From assembly GCF_900156285.1 (NCBI RefSeq), contig NZ_FTNC01000010.1, positions 1 to 64,000 on the forward strand: a DNA stretch of 64,000 nt. The letters run 5' to 3'. This document shows positions 18,038-27,014 of the stretch, one piece after another. The notes beneath the pieces were generated by a model that saw only the letters and a list, made by a program, of their open reading frames with translations, ran no database searches and was not told the origin of the DNA. This stretch comes from Halanaerobium kushneri (GTDB lineage Bacteria; Bacillota; Halanaerobiia; Halanaerobiales; Halanaerobiaceae). The stretch's first letter is position 1. Each line of letters opens with the position of its first letter. The translations under genes and the position numbers were made by a program.

Positions 18038-19195
18038 TTAAACTGACTCCCTTAAAAGTATCTGATGCTCAAATAAATATTCATCTTTTTCCAATTTTTG
18101 TCCTTTAATTAATCTCAAAAGCAGTTCTACTGATTTTTTTCCTATTTCAAAATACGGCTGATCAACTGTACTTAGTTCCGGAACTGAATCCTTCGAAATA
18201 TCTATATTATCAATACCGATTAAAGCGATATCTTCTGGTATTTTTAAATTTATATCCTGAGCATAGCGCATGGCTCCTAAAGCCATCTCATCATTTGCTG
18301 CAAATACTGCTTCTGGCACTGAATAATTTTCAATAATTCTTTTTAAAGCCTGATAGCCACTATCTAAATCGTATTCTCCTTTTTGTACGAAACCTTCTTT
18401 AATCTCCAGATCCAGATCTGTCATTGCCTTTTCATAGGCTAGAAGTCGACTTGATTTATGTTCCTCAAGAGGAGATCCACTGATAAAGGCGATCTTTCTG
18501 TAATTATTTTTATAAAGTAGATTTACTACCTCATAAGCCATCTGATAGTTGTTAATATTAAGATTTGGTATTGTTAAATTTTCATGGTTTCTGTCTCTAA
18601 AAATTTGTATTAAAGGAAGATCAAAGTTCTTAATTAACTCTTCTTCTTTTTTATTATATTCTCCACTGATAAAGATCAGTCCGTCTGCTCTCCTTCTCTC
18701 TAAAATATTAAAGAAATTCTCCAAACGAGAGTATTTAGAAGCATAATTAAAAATTAATAGATCAAGATTATTCTGATCAGCTATCTTTTCTATTGCTCTT
18801 AAAGTCCTTCCAAAAACTGTGTTTAGAATATCGGGAATAATAACCCCAATTAAATTTGTCTGTTTTTTTCTTAAGTTTCTGGCATTAACATTTGGAGTAT
18901 AGCCTAAACTCTTAATTGAGTCCAAAACTTTTTCTTTAACTTCTTCAGATACATATGCATCTCCATTTATCACCCGGGAAACTGTGGCTGTTGAAACTTC
19001 TGCTGCTTGAGCAACATCCTTGATTCCCGGCTGAGAAGATTTTTTCTTTTTATTTTTGTAATATCCGAGTTCTTTTATTTTTTGCTTAATTATTTTTTCT
19101 TTAGCAGCAGAAACATTTCCCTTATTATTTATCACTCTAGAAACTGTCGCTGTCGATACTTCTGCAGCTTCTGCTATATCTTTAATTGTTACCAT
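18038..19195 (-). CDS. LacI-family regulator with two tandem HTH domains
   Basis: The start is ATG 19195, five bases after AAGGTGA, giving 385 residues. The protein begins with one LacI-type helix-turn-helix (about 3-47, with VSTATVSRVIN), a lysine-rich linker (KNKKKKSSQ), then a second complete helix-turn-helix (about 57-103, again VSTATVSRVIN) with the normal hinge NARNLRKKQ, then the sugar-binding core (LIGVIIPD onward). Ordinary LacI proteins of about 330 residues have one such domain. It follows another LacI gene after about 20 bp and precedes the alpha-glucoside operon, which it probably controls. The two domains could grip an extended or double site. Confidence 0.88.
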   Translation of the reverse strand: MVTIKDIAEAAEVSTATVSRVINNKGNVSAAKEKIIKQKIKELGYYKNKKKKSSQPGIKDVAQAAEVSTATVSRVINGDAYVSEEVKEKVLDSIKSLGYTPNVNARNLRKKQTNLIGVIIPDILNTVFGRTLRAIEKIADQNNLDLLIFNYASKYSRLENFFNILERRRADGLIFISGEYNKKEEELIKNFDLPLIQIFRDRNHENLTIPNLNINNYQMAYEVVNLLYKNNYRKIAFISGSPLEEHKSSRLLAYEKAMTDLDLEIKEGFVQKGEYDLDSGYQALKRIIENYSVPEAVFAANDEMALGAMRYAQDINLKIPEDIALIGIDNIDISKDSVPELSTVDQPYFEIGKKSVELLLRLIKGQKLEKDEYLFEHQILLRESV

Positions 19196-19214
19196 TTTAA
19201 TCACCTTTTTCAAA

Positions 19215-20195
19215 TCACTTTGTTGATTCTCTGACTATCAGCTGATGTTCAAGAACAACATCTTTAAGCTTTAGTTCTTTTTGAGCAATCAATTCAATCA
19301 GCATCTCTGCCAGTTTTGTCCCTATTTCATTAAGTGGATGACTGATAGTCGTCAGACGCGGATTAGTGAAACTAGCATATCGGATATTATTAAAACCTGC
19401 AACTGAAATATCTGCCGGTATCTGAACTCCATTTTTCTGCAGATAATTCATTAATTCAATTGCAATCTGATCTCTGCTGACAAAAACCGCATCAATCTCT
19501 TCTTTCCTTTCTAAAATATAGCCAAAAGTTTTATCTTTGTCCTGCTCCAGTTCTATTATCTGATCTTCCCCTACTTTTAAACCATTCTTTTTATGAGAAT
19601 CGAAAAAAGCATTTTTCATTATCTCTTTTAAATGCTTATTTTGATAAGTATTAAGAAATGAAATATTTTCCTGCTTTCTCAGCAAATAAGAATTCATCTC
19701 ATAAACTGCTTTATAAAAATCTATCCCAGCTGAGGGAAAAGATTTTTTTTGCTGAAAATTTGCAAATTGAACAACTGGAAATTCACATTTAGATAAAATA
19801 TCATAATATTTGTCAGGTAAATTTTCTGAGATGTAAATTAAACCATCGACCCTTCGCTGCTGCAGGATTCTAATAGTTTTATCAATAAAATCTTCTTTTT
19901 CTATTTCATTAAATAAGATTACATTATAATTATTATTATCAGCCTCATTTTCAATAACTGCTGCCAGTTGATCATAAAATGGATCCGAAATATCTGGCAT
20001 CACAAGTGCTATCAGCTTTGTTTCATCTCTTCTTAAATAGCGGGCATTCATATCCGGTTTGTAATTCAATTTCTCCATGGCTGCAATTACTTTCTTTTTA
20101 GTTTCTTCCCTTACAATTTCTTGATTATTTAATACTCTAGAAACTGTACTTTTAGAAACACCGGCTAATTTAGCAACATCATTTATATTTGTCAT
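19215..20195 (-). CDS. LacI-family transcriptional regulator
   Basis: The 326-residue regulator has an N-terminal helix-turn-helix (INDVAKLAGVSKSTVSRVLN at 4-23), a hinge with NARYLRRDE and a sugar-binding periplasmic-protein-like core starting at LIALVMPDISDP. ATG 20195 follows AAAGGTGAT. It is the first gene of a two-LacI operon and its own promoter carries the operator found again at the ABC operon, so it is probably autoregulated. Which of the two LacI proteins binds that operator cannot be told from sequence. Confidence 0.9.
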   Translation of the reverse strand: MTNINDVAKLAGVSKSTVSRVLNNQEIVREETKKKVIAAMEKLNYKPDMNARYLRRDETKLIALVMPDISDPFYDQLAAVIENEADNNNYNVILFNEIEKEDFIDKTIRILQQRRVDGLIYISENLPDKYYDILSKCEFPVVQFANFQQKKSFPSAGIDFYKAVYEMNSYLLRKQENISFLNTYQNKHLKEIMKNAFFDSHKKNGLKVGEDQIIELEQDKDKTFGYILERKEEIDAVFVSRDQIAIELMNYLQKNGVQIPADISVAGFNNIRYASFTNPRLTTISHPLNEIGTKLAEMLIELIAQKELKLKDVVLEHQLIVRESTK

Positions 20196-20212
20196 AACTA
20201 TTTATCACCTTT

Positions 20213-20262
20213 TGTATGAAACGCTTTACATAAAGTATAAACTTAAATTTGTCTTTTGTCAA
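20213..20262 (-). promoter_or_regulatory. Promoter and LacI-type operator of the double-LacI operon
   Basis: The minus strand has TTGACA (20257-20262), a 17-bp spacer and TATACT (20234-20239). The 22-bp operator at 20213-20234 lies right after the -10 over the start site and is identical to the one at 18006-18027. Confidence 0.85.
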
Positions 20263-20350
20263 GTGATTATTCAGATTTTTTTGTTATTTAGCAAATTTAA
20301 TGACCTCAGGTGATAATAATAAATTTTTAATGCAGTTTTACTTTTCAATT

Positions 20351-20380
20351 TTGACATCTGTTAGTTAGATATGATATATT
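20351..20380 (+). promoter_or_regulatory. Promoter of larE
   Basis: TTGACA (20351-20356), an 18-bp spacer and TATATT (20375-20380) lie about 64 bp before the TTG start at 20444. Confidence 0.6.
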
Positions 20381-20443
20381 TTTATTAATACTATAGATTT
20401 ATTCGGTTTTATTGTTATGTCATTACTCAGGAGGTTAAATAAA

Positions 20444-21259
20444 TTGGAAAAGTTAAAAAATAAATTTTTAAAGCTTAAGGAAATATTAAAAGAGCTTGAT
20501 TCAGCTGCCATCGCCTTTTCTGGAGGTGTAGATAGTACTTTTTTACTGAAAGCAGCTTTAGAAGTTCTGGGAAAAGATAATGTGCTTGCTGTGACTTCAT
20601 GTGCAGAAACTTATCCTTCCGAAGAGGAAGAAGAAGCAAAAAAACTTGCTCAGGATATGGGAGCTGAACATCATTTAATTTACACTACAGAATTAGATAA
20701 TGAAAGCTTTGTCAAAAATGATCAAAAAAGATGTTATTACTGTAAAAAAGAACTCTTTTCTGAAGTTATTAAAGTGGCTGAAGAAAAAGGGTTTAATTAT
20801 GTTTTGGATGGTTCTAACTTTGATGATCATCTTCATGATTACCGTCCAGGAATGCAGGCAGCCAGAGAAATGGAAGTTAAAAGCCCGCTTAAAGAAGCTG
20901 AAATGACAAAAGATGATATCAGAGCTTTATCTAAAGAATATAATTTGCCCACCTGGAATAAACCTGCTTTTGCCTGTCTTTCTTCTCGTTTTCCCTATGG
21001 TGATCAGATCACTATAAATAAATTGGAAATGGTGGACAGAGCAGAAAAATTTATGAGAAAGATGAACATCAATCAATTCAGAGTTCGTCATCATGACCAA
21101 AATACTGCAAGAATTGAGGTTCTTCCTGAAGATCTACCCTTAATGTTAGAAAAACGGGATAAACTGCTCTCCAAATTTAAAGATATTGGTTATACATATG
21201 TGACTCTTGATTTAGAAGGATATAGAAGCGGCAGTATGAATGAAGTTCTGGAGGGATAG
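20444..21259 (+). CDS. larE: LarE-family ATP-dependent sulfur transferase
   Basis: The start is TTG 20444, nine bases after AGGAGG; a longer frame from ATG 20417 would include that site. The 271-residue protein has the PP-loop SGGVDS at 26-31, which adenylates the substrate. A cysteine in PAFACLSSR (about residue 178) matches the sacrificial cysteine of LarE, which donates its sulfur to build the nickel-pincer cofactor of lactate racemase. A CYYC pair at 97-100 is also present. No larB, larC or larA gene is in the window, so the partner enzyme is unknown. Confidence 0.88.
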   Translation: MEKLKNKFLKLKEILKELDSAAIAFSGGVDSTFLLKAALEVLGKDNVLAVTSCAETYPSEEEEEAKKLAQDMGAEHHLIYTTELDNESFVKNDQKRCYYCKKELFSEVIKVAEEKGFNYVLDGSNFDDHLHDYRPGMQAAREMEVKSPLKEAEMTKDDIRALSKEYNLPTWNKPAFACLSSRFPYGDQITINKLEMVDRAEKFMRKMNINQFRVRHHDQNTARIEVLPEDLPLMLEKRDKLLSKFKDIGYTYVTLDLEGYRSGSMNEVLEG

Positions 21260-21285
21260 TTCTGGGGTTAGTTTTTATTATTAAT

Positions 21286-21338
21286 AAAAAAATCCCAAAA
21301 GCACTTTACTATTCAGCTAAAAGTAAAGAACTTTTGGG
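21286..21338. terminator. Terminator between larE and the merR operon
   Basis: CCCAAAAG (21294-21301) pairs with CTTTTGGG (21331-21338), with inner pairing CTTTAC/GTAAAG. A seven-base A-tract (21286-21292) makes it a strong terminator on the minus strand. A near copy with a different inner stem is at 46143-46195. Confidence 0.8.
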
Positions 21339-21377
21339 TAATTAAAAGAATAATATCAGCATGTTAATTTAACAATT

Positions 21378-21782
21378 TTAACTTACCTCAGCCATAAACT
21401 CTTCTCTTGACATCAAATCCTCTTCTGCGTCTAAAATTTCTTTTTCATAAACATTAATCTTATAATCCAATCGCTCCAGTGTTTCCTGAAGCTCATCTAT
21501 TTTATCAGCAAGTTTATCTCTCTCTTTTGTCAGGAGTTCTTTTCTGGCTTTAACTGTAGAATCACCCTGCCGATATAATTCTATATATTCTTTTAAAGTA
21601 TCAATGTGGAGACCAGCACTGCGCATACATTTAATAAATGCTATCCAGCCACAGTCCTCTTCTCTATAATCACGGTTACCACTGCTGTTGCGTCTTATTT
21701 CTGGAATCAAACCAATTCTTTCATAATAGCGAAGAGTATCTTTTGTTAAATCAAAACGTTCACTAACTTCTGAAATCTGCAT
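21378..21782 (-). CDS. MerR-family regulator, AdhR/NmlR-like
   Basis: The 134-residue protein has a winged HTH at the N-terminus (ISEVSERFDLTKDTLRYYER at 3-22) and a long coiled coil after residue 80. The block FIKCMRSAGL at about 49-58, with its single cysteine, is typical of AdhR-like regulators, which respond to aldehydes and other electrophiles. It is the last gene of the operon MFS-CMD-aldo/keto reductase-merR. MerR proteins activate promoters with 19-bp spacers; such promoters with a GTTAAC dyad precede its own operon and other clusters in this window. The inducing compound is unknown. Confidence 0.88.
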   Translation of the reverse strand: MQISEVSERFDLTKDTLRYYERIGLIPEIRRNSSGNRDYREEDCGWIAFIKCMRSAGLHIDTLKEYIELYRQGDSTVKARKELLTKERDKLADKIDELQETLERLDYKINVYEKEILDAEEDLMSREEFMAEVS

Positions 21783-21829
21783 TATATTTCACCTCTTTTA
21801 AACTGTCTATTTTAAACTAAACCCTAAAA

Positions 21830-22816
21830 CTATTCAAATTCATCAAACAATACTTCAGCACGGTCAGTAGCTGGGGCCGGTGTTGGTGAAAGCTCAGAGA
21901 TTTCTTTTCTCATTTCAGCAGACATTTCAAATTCTGCCGCTGCCAGAGAGTCCTTTAACTGTTCTAAATTACGACCAGCAATAATTGGAGCTGTAACTGC
22001 AGGATTGGATTTAACCCAGGCGACAGCAAGTGTAACTGGGTGAACATTCTTATCAGCTGCATATTGAGTAAATTTCTCTGCTACCTCATAATTTATTTTG
22101 TCGTGATAGCGAGCAGAATAACGCTCCTGATCAACCAGTCTTCCTTTGGCTGGCTTTTTATCTACTCCATATTTACCTGTCAGCAGACCACCACCTAGAG
22201 GACTGTAAGAGATAACTCCAAGATTATGAGCTTCTGCCAGGGGCAGTATTTCGGTTTCTGCCTGACGTTTAGCAAGATTATACATTGGCTGAATAAGCTC
22301 AAATCTGGCCAGAGATTCCTTAGCTGAAATCCCCAGAGCAGTTGCTATCTGCCAGGCTGCCCAGTTACTTACTGCAGGATAGAGGATTTTGCCATCTTTC
22401 TGCAGCTGGTCAAGAGCTCTTAAAGTTTCTTCAATTGGGGTGTTCTGATCAAACATATGCACAAAATAGAAGTCAATATAATCAGTACCAAGTCTTTTTA
22501 AGCTGCCTTCTACTTCTCTAATAATATTGCGCCTGCTTGCTCCCATAGCATTAAGATCTTTAGACATTGGATAAAACATTTTGGTAGTTAGTATAATTTC
22601 TTCTCGCTTATCTTCTGAAATACATTCTCCCAGTATCTCTTCTGATTTACCACCACTGTAGACGTTCGCAGTATCAAAAAAATTGATTCCAACTTCTCTG
22701 CTTGCTCTATACATTTCTTTAGCAGTTTCTTTATCAGCATCTCCACCAAATGACATTGTTCCCAGACATAAATCAGAAACCTTAATACCTGTTCTACCTA
22801 CTGTAGTATAATTCAT
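21830..22816 (-). CDS. Aldo/keto reductase
   Basis: The 328-residue protein is a TIM-barrel aldo/keto reductase of the YhdN/Tas-like group, with the catalytic tetrad visible as Asp in FFDTANVY, Tyr in the same block, Lys in ILTTKMF and His in YFVHMFDQ. NADPH binding is expected from GRNLEQLKDSL near the C-terminus. AAGGAGG precedes ATG 22816. It would reduce aldehydes or ketones in the cytosol. Its place in a MerR/AdhR-type operon suggests carbonyl detoxification. Confidence 0.9.
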   Translation of the reverse strand: MNYTTVGRTGIKVSDLCLGTMSFGGDADKETAKEMYRASREVGINFFDTANVYSGGKSEEILGECISEDKREEIILTTKMFYPMSKDLNAMGASRRNIIREVEGSLKRLGTDYIDFYFVHMFDQNTPIEETLRALDQLQKDGKILYPAVSNWAAWQIATALGISAKESLARFELIQPMYNLAKRQAETEILPLAEAHNLGVISYSPLGGGLLTGKYGVDKKPAKGRLVDQERYSARYHDKINYEVAEKFTQYAADKNVHPVTLAVAWVKSNPAVTAPIIAGRNLEQLKDSLAAAEFEMSAEMRKEISELSPTPAPATDRAEVLFDEFE

Positions 22817-22870
22817 AATTACCTCCTTATAATTTTAAAACACTTTAATAATCTTAGTCATTAAACTGAA

Positions 22871-23632
22871 TTAGCCTTCTTCAGGAATTATTTCGTTTAC
22901 ACAACTTAAAGCATTTAAAGTTCTGGGATATCCAATGTAGGGAAGCAGCTGGGTTAAGACACTTAAAAGAGTTTCTTTGCCATTACCAACACTCTGATTA
23001 CCTCTAACATGTCCCTTAATCTGTGATTCACAGCCTCCAAGAGCTGCCAGCATAGCAAAAGTTATCATTTCTCTTTCTTTTAAATCAAGTCCATTCCGGG
23101 TGTAATAATCTCCAAAACAATTTGCTGATAGATAGTTCTGAATGTGTTTTTGGTTTTCTGGAGCTCCCTGATGCATTTTATCAATTACATCACCAAAAAT
23201 AGACTTCTGAACGTTAAGCCCCTTATCAAATCTTGTCTCCTGATCTGTAGTTGACTGTCCTTTTAAAGGTAGTTCTATTCCTTCTTCTCTAAATATTTCA
23301 TTAGTGATTTTTAAAAAGTCATAGCTTTTAGCCATCCCAACGTAGGCAGTGGACTGATAAACTACTTCTTTAATCTTAACAGCTGTTACTCCAGCATTAA
23401 GAGCAGCCTTTAGCATTAGCTTATATTCTCCCTGAGTCTGAGCAGCAATTAAAGCTGCCAGAATTGACAACATTCTCTCTTCTTCAGTTAAATTTCCATA
23501 TTCCAGCACTTCATCAAAAGCAAAATTATCATATATCTCCATCATCTCCGGATCTGTATTTCTAAGTTCAGACTGATAATTTTCACCAAAAAGTTTTTTT
23601 AGTTCCTTTTCCGCTTTTTCTGTAATATTCAT
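22871..23632 (-). CDS. Carboxymuconolactone decarboxylase-family protein (two domains)
   Basis: The 253-residue protein has two CMD domains, residues about 40-110 and 140-235. The second carries GGCESQIKGHVRGN, the Cys-x5-His arrangement of this family. AhpD-type CxxC is absent, so a peroxidase role is not supported. Genes of this type lie next to AdhR-like regulators in other Firmicutes, but their reaction is not settled. It sits between the MFS and aldo/keto reductase genes in the same operon. A secreted relative is at 44577-45329. Confidence 0.85.
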   Translation of the reverse strand: MNITEKAEKELKKLFGENYQSELRNTDPEMMEIYDNFAFDEVLEYGNLTEEERMLSILAALIAAQTQGEYKLMLKAALNAGVTAVKIKEVVYQSTAYVGMAKSYDFLKITNEIFREEGIELPLKGQSTTDQETRFDKGLNVQKSIFGDVIDKMHQGAPENQKHIQNYLSANCFGDYYTRNGLDLKEREMITFAMLAALGGCESQIKGHVRGNQSVGNGKETLLSVLTQLLPYIGYPRTLNALSCVNEIIPEEG

Positions 23633-23652
23633 TTATATTTCCTCCTTTTAAA

Positions 23653-24867
23653 TCATGCTGCCCGCTGTTCTTCTTTTTCACCATTATCCTTTCCATGCAC
23701 AAAGTAATATAAAGCCATGGCTGAAATAACTATAACTGACATGGTCAGATAGAGACCGCGGAAACCCACTAATGGAATCAGCATTCCTAAAAAGAATGGC
23801 CCCATTCCAATCCCCATCTCTGAAATTGAGATAAATGTCGAGGTAGCTATTCCCATCCTGTGTTCCGGAACTAATTTAATGGCAATTGCCTGACCACAGG
23901 AGGCAAATGTTCCAAAACCGATACCCATAAAAACTGCAGCTGCTAAAATTGTAAAACTGTTATGTGCCTGACTAATAATAATTAAACCAAAAGCAAAGCT
24001 TAAAAAGGCCGGATACATAACAAGATTTTCTCCTTTGGAATCAAACCAGCGCCCGGTTATTGGTCTGGAAATCAGCATTGCTACCGAATAAACAATAAAA
24101 AACACACTACCTGCCCTGACTAGATTAACCTCATTTACATAAGAGGAAAGAAAACTTATAATACTTGCATAAGCAAAAAATGTCATTAAACCAACTACTG
24201 CCAGAGGCAGTACTTTAACTTCAAATAACTTATTTAGCTTAAAACTTGTCATCTCTGCTATCTGTTCCGAGCTAAGTTCTACCTCAGGAACTTTAAGAAA
24301 TAATGTAGCAAAAAATCCTGCCACAAGCAAGATGCTACTTATTAATAATATAATAGAAAAACTGCTGTAATCATAAAGATATATCCCCAGTGATGGTCCT
24401 ATGGCTGAGGCAAGAGTTATACTTAAATTAAAGTAACTCATTCCCTCTCCCCTTCTTGAACTGGGAATAATACCTGCAGCAATTGTCATTGCAGATGTGG
24501 TGGCTATTCCAAAACCAATACCATGGATTATTCTAATAATAAATAAGAGAATTAGATTTTCGGCTCCAAAGTACAAAGCTGTTGCAAACAAATAAAAAAT
24601 AATACCAGCTAAAAACATCCGTTTTCTTCCCACATATTCTATAAATTTCCCTGAAAAAACACGAGCAGTAAGAGCTGCCAGCATAAAAATTCCTGCAGCC
24701 AGTCCAGCAGAACTGCTTGAAGCACCTAAATTATCTACTGAATGCATTGCTATTATTGCCATTAACTGATAATAAACCAGCATTACAATAAACATAATCA
24801 TCGAATTAATTAAAAACTCTTTAGTCCATAGCTTATTTTTATTGATTTTTTCATCATCCTTCCTCAA
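23653..24867 (-). CDS. MFS transporter
   Basis: The 404-residue protein has about 12 membrane helices and the MFS loop motif GKFIEYVGRKRMF near residue 73, repeated as GRWFDSKGE in the second half. It resembles drug or metabolite exporters. It is first in the merR operon, so it may export a toxic carbonyl compound. The start is uncertain: TTG 24867 lacks a good site, and GAGGAAGGATG lies just inside the frame; a start nearer ATG 24810 would remove only part of the hydrophilic tail. Substrate is unknown. Confidence 0.85.
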   Translation of the reverse strand: MRKDDEKINKNKLWTKEFLINSMIMFIVMLVYYQLMAIIAMHSVDNLGASSSSAGLAAGIFMLAALTARVFSGKFIEYVGRKRMFLAGIIFYLFATALYFGAENLILLFIIRIIHGIGFGIATTSAMTIAAGIIPSSRRGEGMSYFNLSITLASAIGPSLGIYLYDYSSFSIILLISSILLVAGFFATLFLKVPEVELSSEQIAEMTSFKLNKLFEVKVLPLAVVGLMTFFAYASIISFLSSYVNEVNLVRAGSVFFIVYSVAMLISRPITGRWFDSKGENLVMYPAFLSFAFGLIIISQAHNSFTILAAAVFMGIGFGTFASCGQAIAIKLVPEHRMGIATSTFISISEMGIGMGPFFLGMLIPLVGFRGLYLTMSVIVISAMALYYFVHGKDNGEKEEQRAA

Positions 24868-24968
24868 AAACTCTACACTTCAAAGGAAAAACCTTTATTA
24901 ATAACTCTATACTTTCTAAAATTTAACTTTAAAATATAAATAATAACAATTATTTAATTCTATAAATA

Positions 24969-24999
24969 ATTATAAGACCTTAAGTTAACTCCAGGTCAA
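24969..24999 (-). promoter_or_regulatory. MerR-type promoter of the MFS-CMD-AKR-merR operon
   Basis: The minus strand has TTGACC (24994-24999), a 19-bp spacer and TATAAT (24969-24974). The spacer carries the dyad GGAGTTAACTTAAGG. A 19-bp spacer with a centred dyad is the hallmark of MerR-activated promoters. The rest of the 316-bp gap (24868-25183) holds the terminator at 25104-25135 and nothing else recognised. Confidence 0.85.
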
Positions 25000-25103
25000 A
25001 TCTTTTTTTACCCAATTTTATTTTACCATTTCAGTTTTAATATTACCAATACTTATTAGTTATTGTTTATGATGCTTAAATAGTATACTTTAGCTATAAA
25101 TAA

Positions 25104-25135
25104 AACTCTATTGCCTGTTTCACAACAATAGAGTT
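25104..25135 (-). terminator. Terminator of the GH127/ABC operon
   Basis: AACTCTATTG (25104-25113) pairs with CAATAGAGTT (25126-25135); on the minus strand TTTTATTT follows. It lies about 50 bp after the last permease gene. Confidence 0.75.
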
Positions 25136-25183
25136 AAAATTTATTAGATATATATTATTATTTTTAAATTAAAACCTCTTTAT

Positions 25184-26020
25184 TTAATCTAGAGATCCAC
25201 TTGTCAGTCCCGAAACTATTCCCTTTTGAGCAACAAAGACTAAAATTATCATTGGTAAAACCATTGTTACACCAAGGGTACTAATTAATTCCCAGGGTCT
25301 ACCATAGGGAGTTCTAGCCTGAAAAATTTCGGTAATACTAACCGTAAGTGTTTTTGCTTTAATTGAAGAACTAAAAACAAGAGGATAAAGCAAATTATTC
25401 CAGGCATTGATAAAATTAATGATTGTTACAGTTACTAACGAAGGTTTCATTGCCGGAATTACAATATAAAATAAGACCTGTGGTAAGGTGGCACCATCAA
25501 CTATTGCTGCTTCTTCGATCTCAACAGGAACTCTTTTAACAAAAGTAACTAAAACCCAGACAGAAAAAGGAATTAATACACTTCCCATTACTAAAATAAG
25601 TCCTCTAATTGTATCTATCATATTAAAGTTTCTGAGTATCTGAAATAGTGGAACAACTGTTACAATTTCAGGAATAGCCATTGTTAATACCAGGGCAAAT
25701 AATAAAATATTGCTCCCGGGAATTTCAATTCTGGCAAATCCATAAGCTGCCAGAAAACTTAAAATAACTGAAACCAAAACTGCTCCAACGGAAAATATCA
25801 TGGAATTAGTTAAGTATGATAAAAAAGGTACCTGTGATGCTAGATTAATAAAATTATCAAAAGTAAAATCCGGAAAATAATTGGGAGGAACACTAAACAA
25901 TTGTGTTCTAGGGGTTAATGCAGTTAAAAATAACCAATATATTGGAACAAGTATAATAAATACAAAAACTGAAATTCCAAAATACAAAAGTATTTTATTA
26001 CGGGTTTTCTGAGACTTCAT
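25184..26020 (-). CDS. Sugar ABC transporter permease, MalG type
   Basis: The 278-residue protein has six predicted helices and an EAA loop EEAAIVDGATLPQVLFYIV at about 172-190. ATG 26020 follows TAGGAGG, and it lies 26 bp after the MalF-type gene. It is the last gene of the operon LacI-GH127-binding protein-permease-permease. With no ATPase in the operon, it presumably uses a shared one. The likely cargo is an arabinose-containing oligosaccharide, inferred from GH127. Confidence 0.9.
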   Translation of the reverse strand: MKSQKTRNKILLYFGISVFVFIILVPIYWLFLTALTPRTQLFSVPPNYFPDFTFDNFINLASQVPFLSYLTNSMIFSVGAVLVSVILSFLAAYGFARIEIPGSNILLFALVLTMAIPEIVTVVPLFQILRNFNMIDTIRGLILVMGSVLIPFSVWVLVTFVKRVPVEIEEAAIVDGATLPQVLFYIVIPAMKPSLVTVTIINFINAWNNLLYPLVFSSSIKAKTLTVSITEIFQARTPYGRPWELISTLGVTMVLPMIILVFVAQKGIVSGLTSGSLD

Positions 26021-26046
26021 CTTAAGTCCTCCTAATTCTTTTAATT

Positions 26047-26934
26047 TTATGAAGTAAATTCAAATTTTCTATATAAATATAAAGCTATTGAACTTATAAC
26101 GGCTACAATTAATAATAGATATACACTCAATGCTGAAGCTCTACCCCAGTTAAACCATTGCATACCCAGCTGATAAATTCTATAAGCAATCACTGTAGTT
26201 GAACTTCCAGGCCCCCCTTGAGTTAAACCTAAAATTATATCAATATTTGCTATCTGCCAAATTATATTAAAAAGACCTAATGTTACAATTGTAGAACTGC
26301 TTGCTGGTAAAGTAATATTTAAAAATCTCTGAAACCAGTTAGCCCCATCAATTTTAGCTGCTTCATATAATTCTTCAGGAATACTTTGAAGTCCAGCCAG
26401 TAAGACTATTGCCATAAAAGGAGTATTTCTCCAGACATTTAATAATATTAGTGATCCTCTGGCCAGAAAAGAGTCAATCAAAAATTGAACTTCCTTACCA
26501 CTTAAACGGAAAACCCAGTCAGTTATTAACCCGTAATCAGCATTTAGCATCCATCTAAATACATAGCCACTTACAATTACAGGGATTACCCAGGGCAAAA
26601 GATTTAAAGTCCTGACAATTTTTCTCCCAATAAATTTGGTATTTAATAAATTGGCAACAACCATTCCCAATACTAACTGCATAATCACCGAAATGGTAAT
26701 AAAAGCTAAAGTAAAACCAATAACATCAATTATTGTTTGATCATTTAGTAAAGAAGTATAATTATTTAGACCAATATAACGGTGAACCTGTTCCATCAAA
26801 TTATGATCAAAAAAACTTAAATATATTGTTCTAAAGATTGGATATAACGAAGTTGAAAATCTTAGTAAAACCGCTGGTCCAACTAAAATAGCAAAAATCA
26901 AATATTTCTTTAATTTACTGTAATTCGTAAACAA
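26047..26934 (-). CDS. Sugar ABC transporter permease, MalF type
   Basis: The start is TTG 26934, about seven bases after GGGAGGG, giving 295 residues; a GTG at 26949 overlaps the ribosome binding site. Six membrane helices and the EAA loop EELYEAAKIDGANWFQRF (about 187-204) identify a CUT1-class permease. It forms a pair with the MalG-type gene downstream. A hairpin at 26968-26994 lies between it and the binding-protein gene. Confidence 0.9.
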   Translation of the reverse strand: MFTNYSKLKKYLIFAILVGPAVLLRFSTSLYPIFRTIYLSFFDHNLMEQVHRYIGLNNYTSLLNDQTIIDVIGFTLAFITISVIMQLVLGMVVANLLNTKFIGRKIVRTLNLLPWVIPVIVSGYVFRWMLNADYGLITDWVFRLSGKEVQFLIDSFLARGSLILLNVWRNTPFMAIVLLAGLQSIPEELYEAAKIDGANWFQRFLNITLPASSSTIVTLGLFNIIWQIANIDIILGLTQGGPGSSTTVIAYRIYQLGMQWFNWGRASALSVYLLLIVAVISSIALYLYRKFEFTS

Positions 26935-26967
26935 TTTTATCCCTCCCACTTAAAAATATTGATATCC

Positions 26968-26994
26968 CCCGAAGCATAAATGATCTGCTTCGGG
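26968..26994 (-). other. Intercistronic hairpin between binding-protein and permease genes
   Basis: CCCGAAGCA (26968-26976) pairs with TGCTTCGGG (26986-26994), without a T-tract on the coding strand. Its position matches that of the hairpin at 16606-16632 in the other sugar operon. Confidence 0.6.
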
Positions 26995-27014
26995 AGGATA
27001 ATCATTATCTAAAG

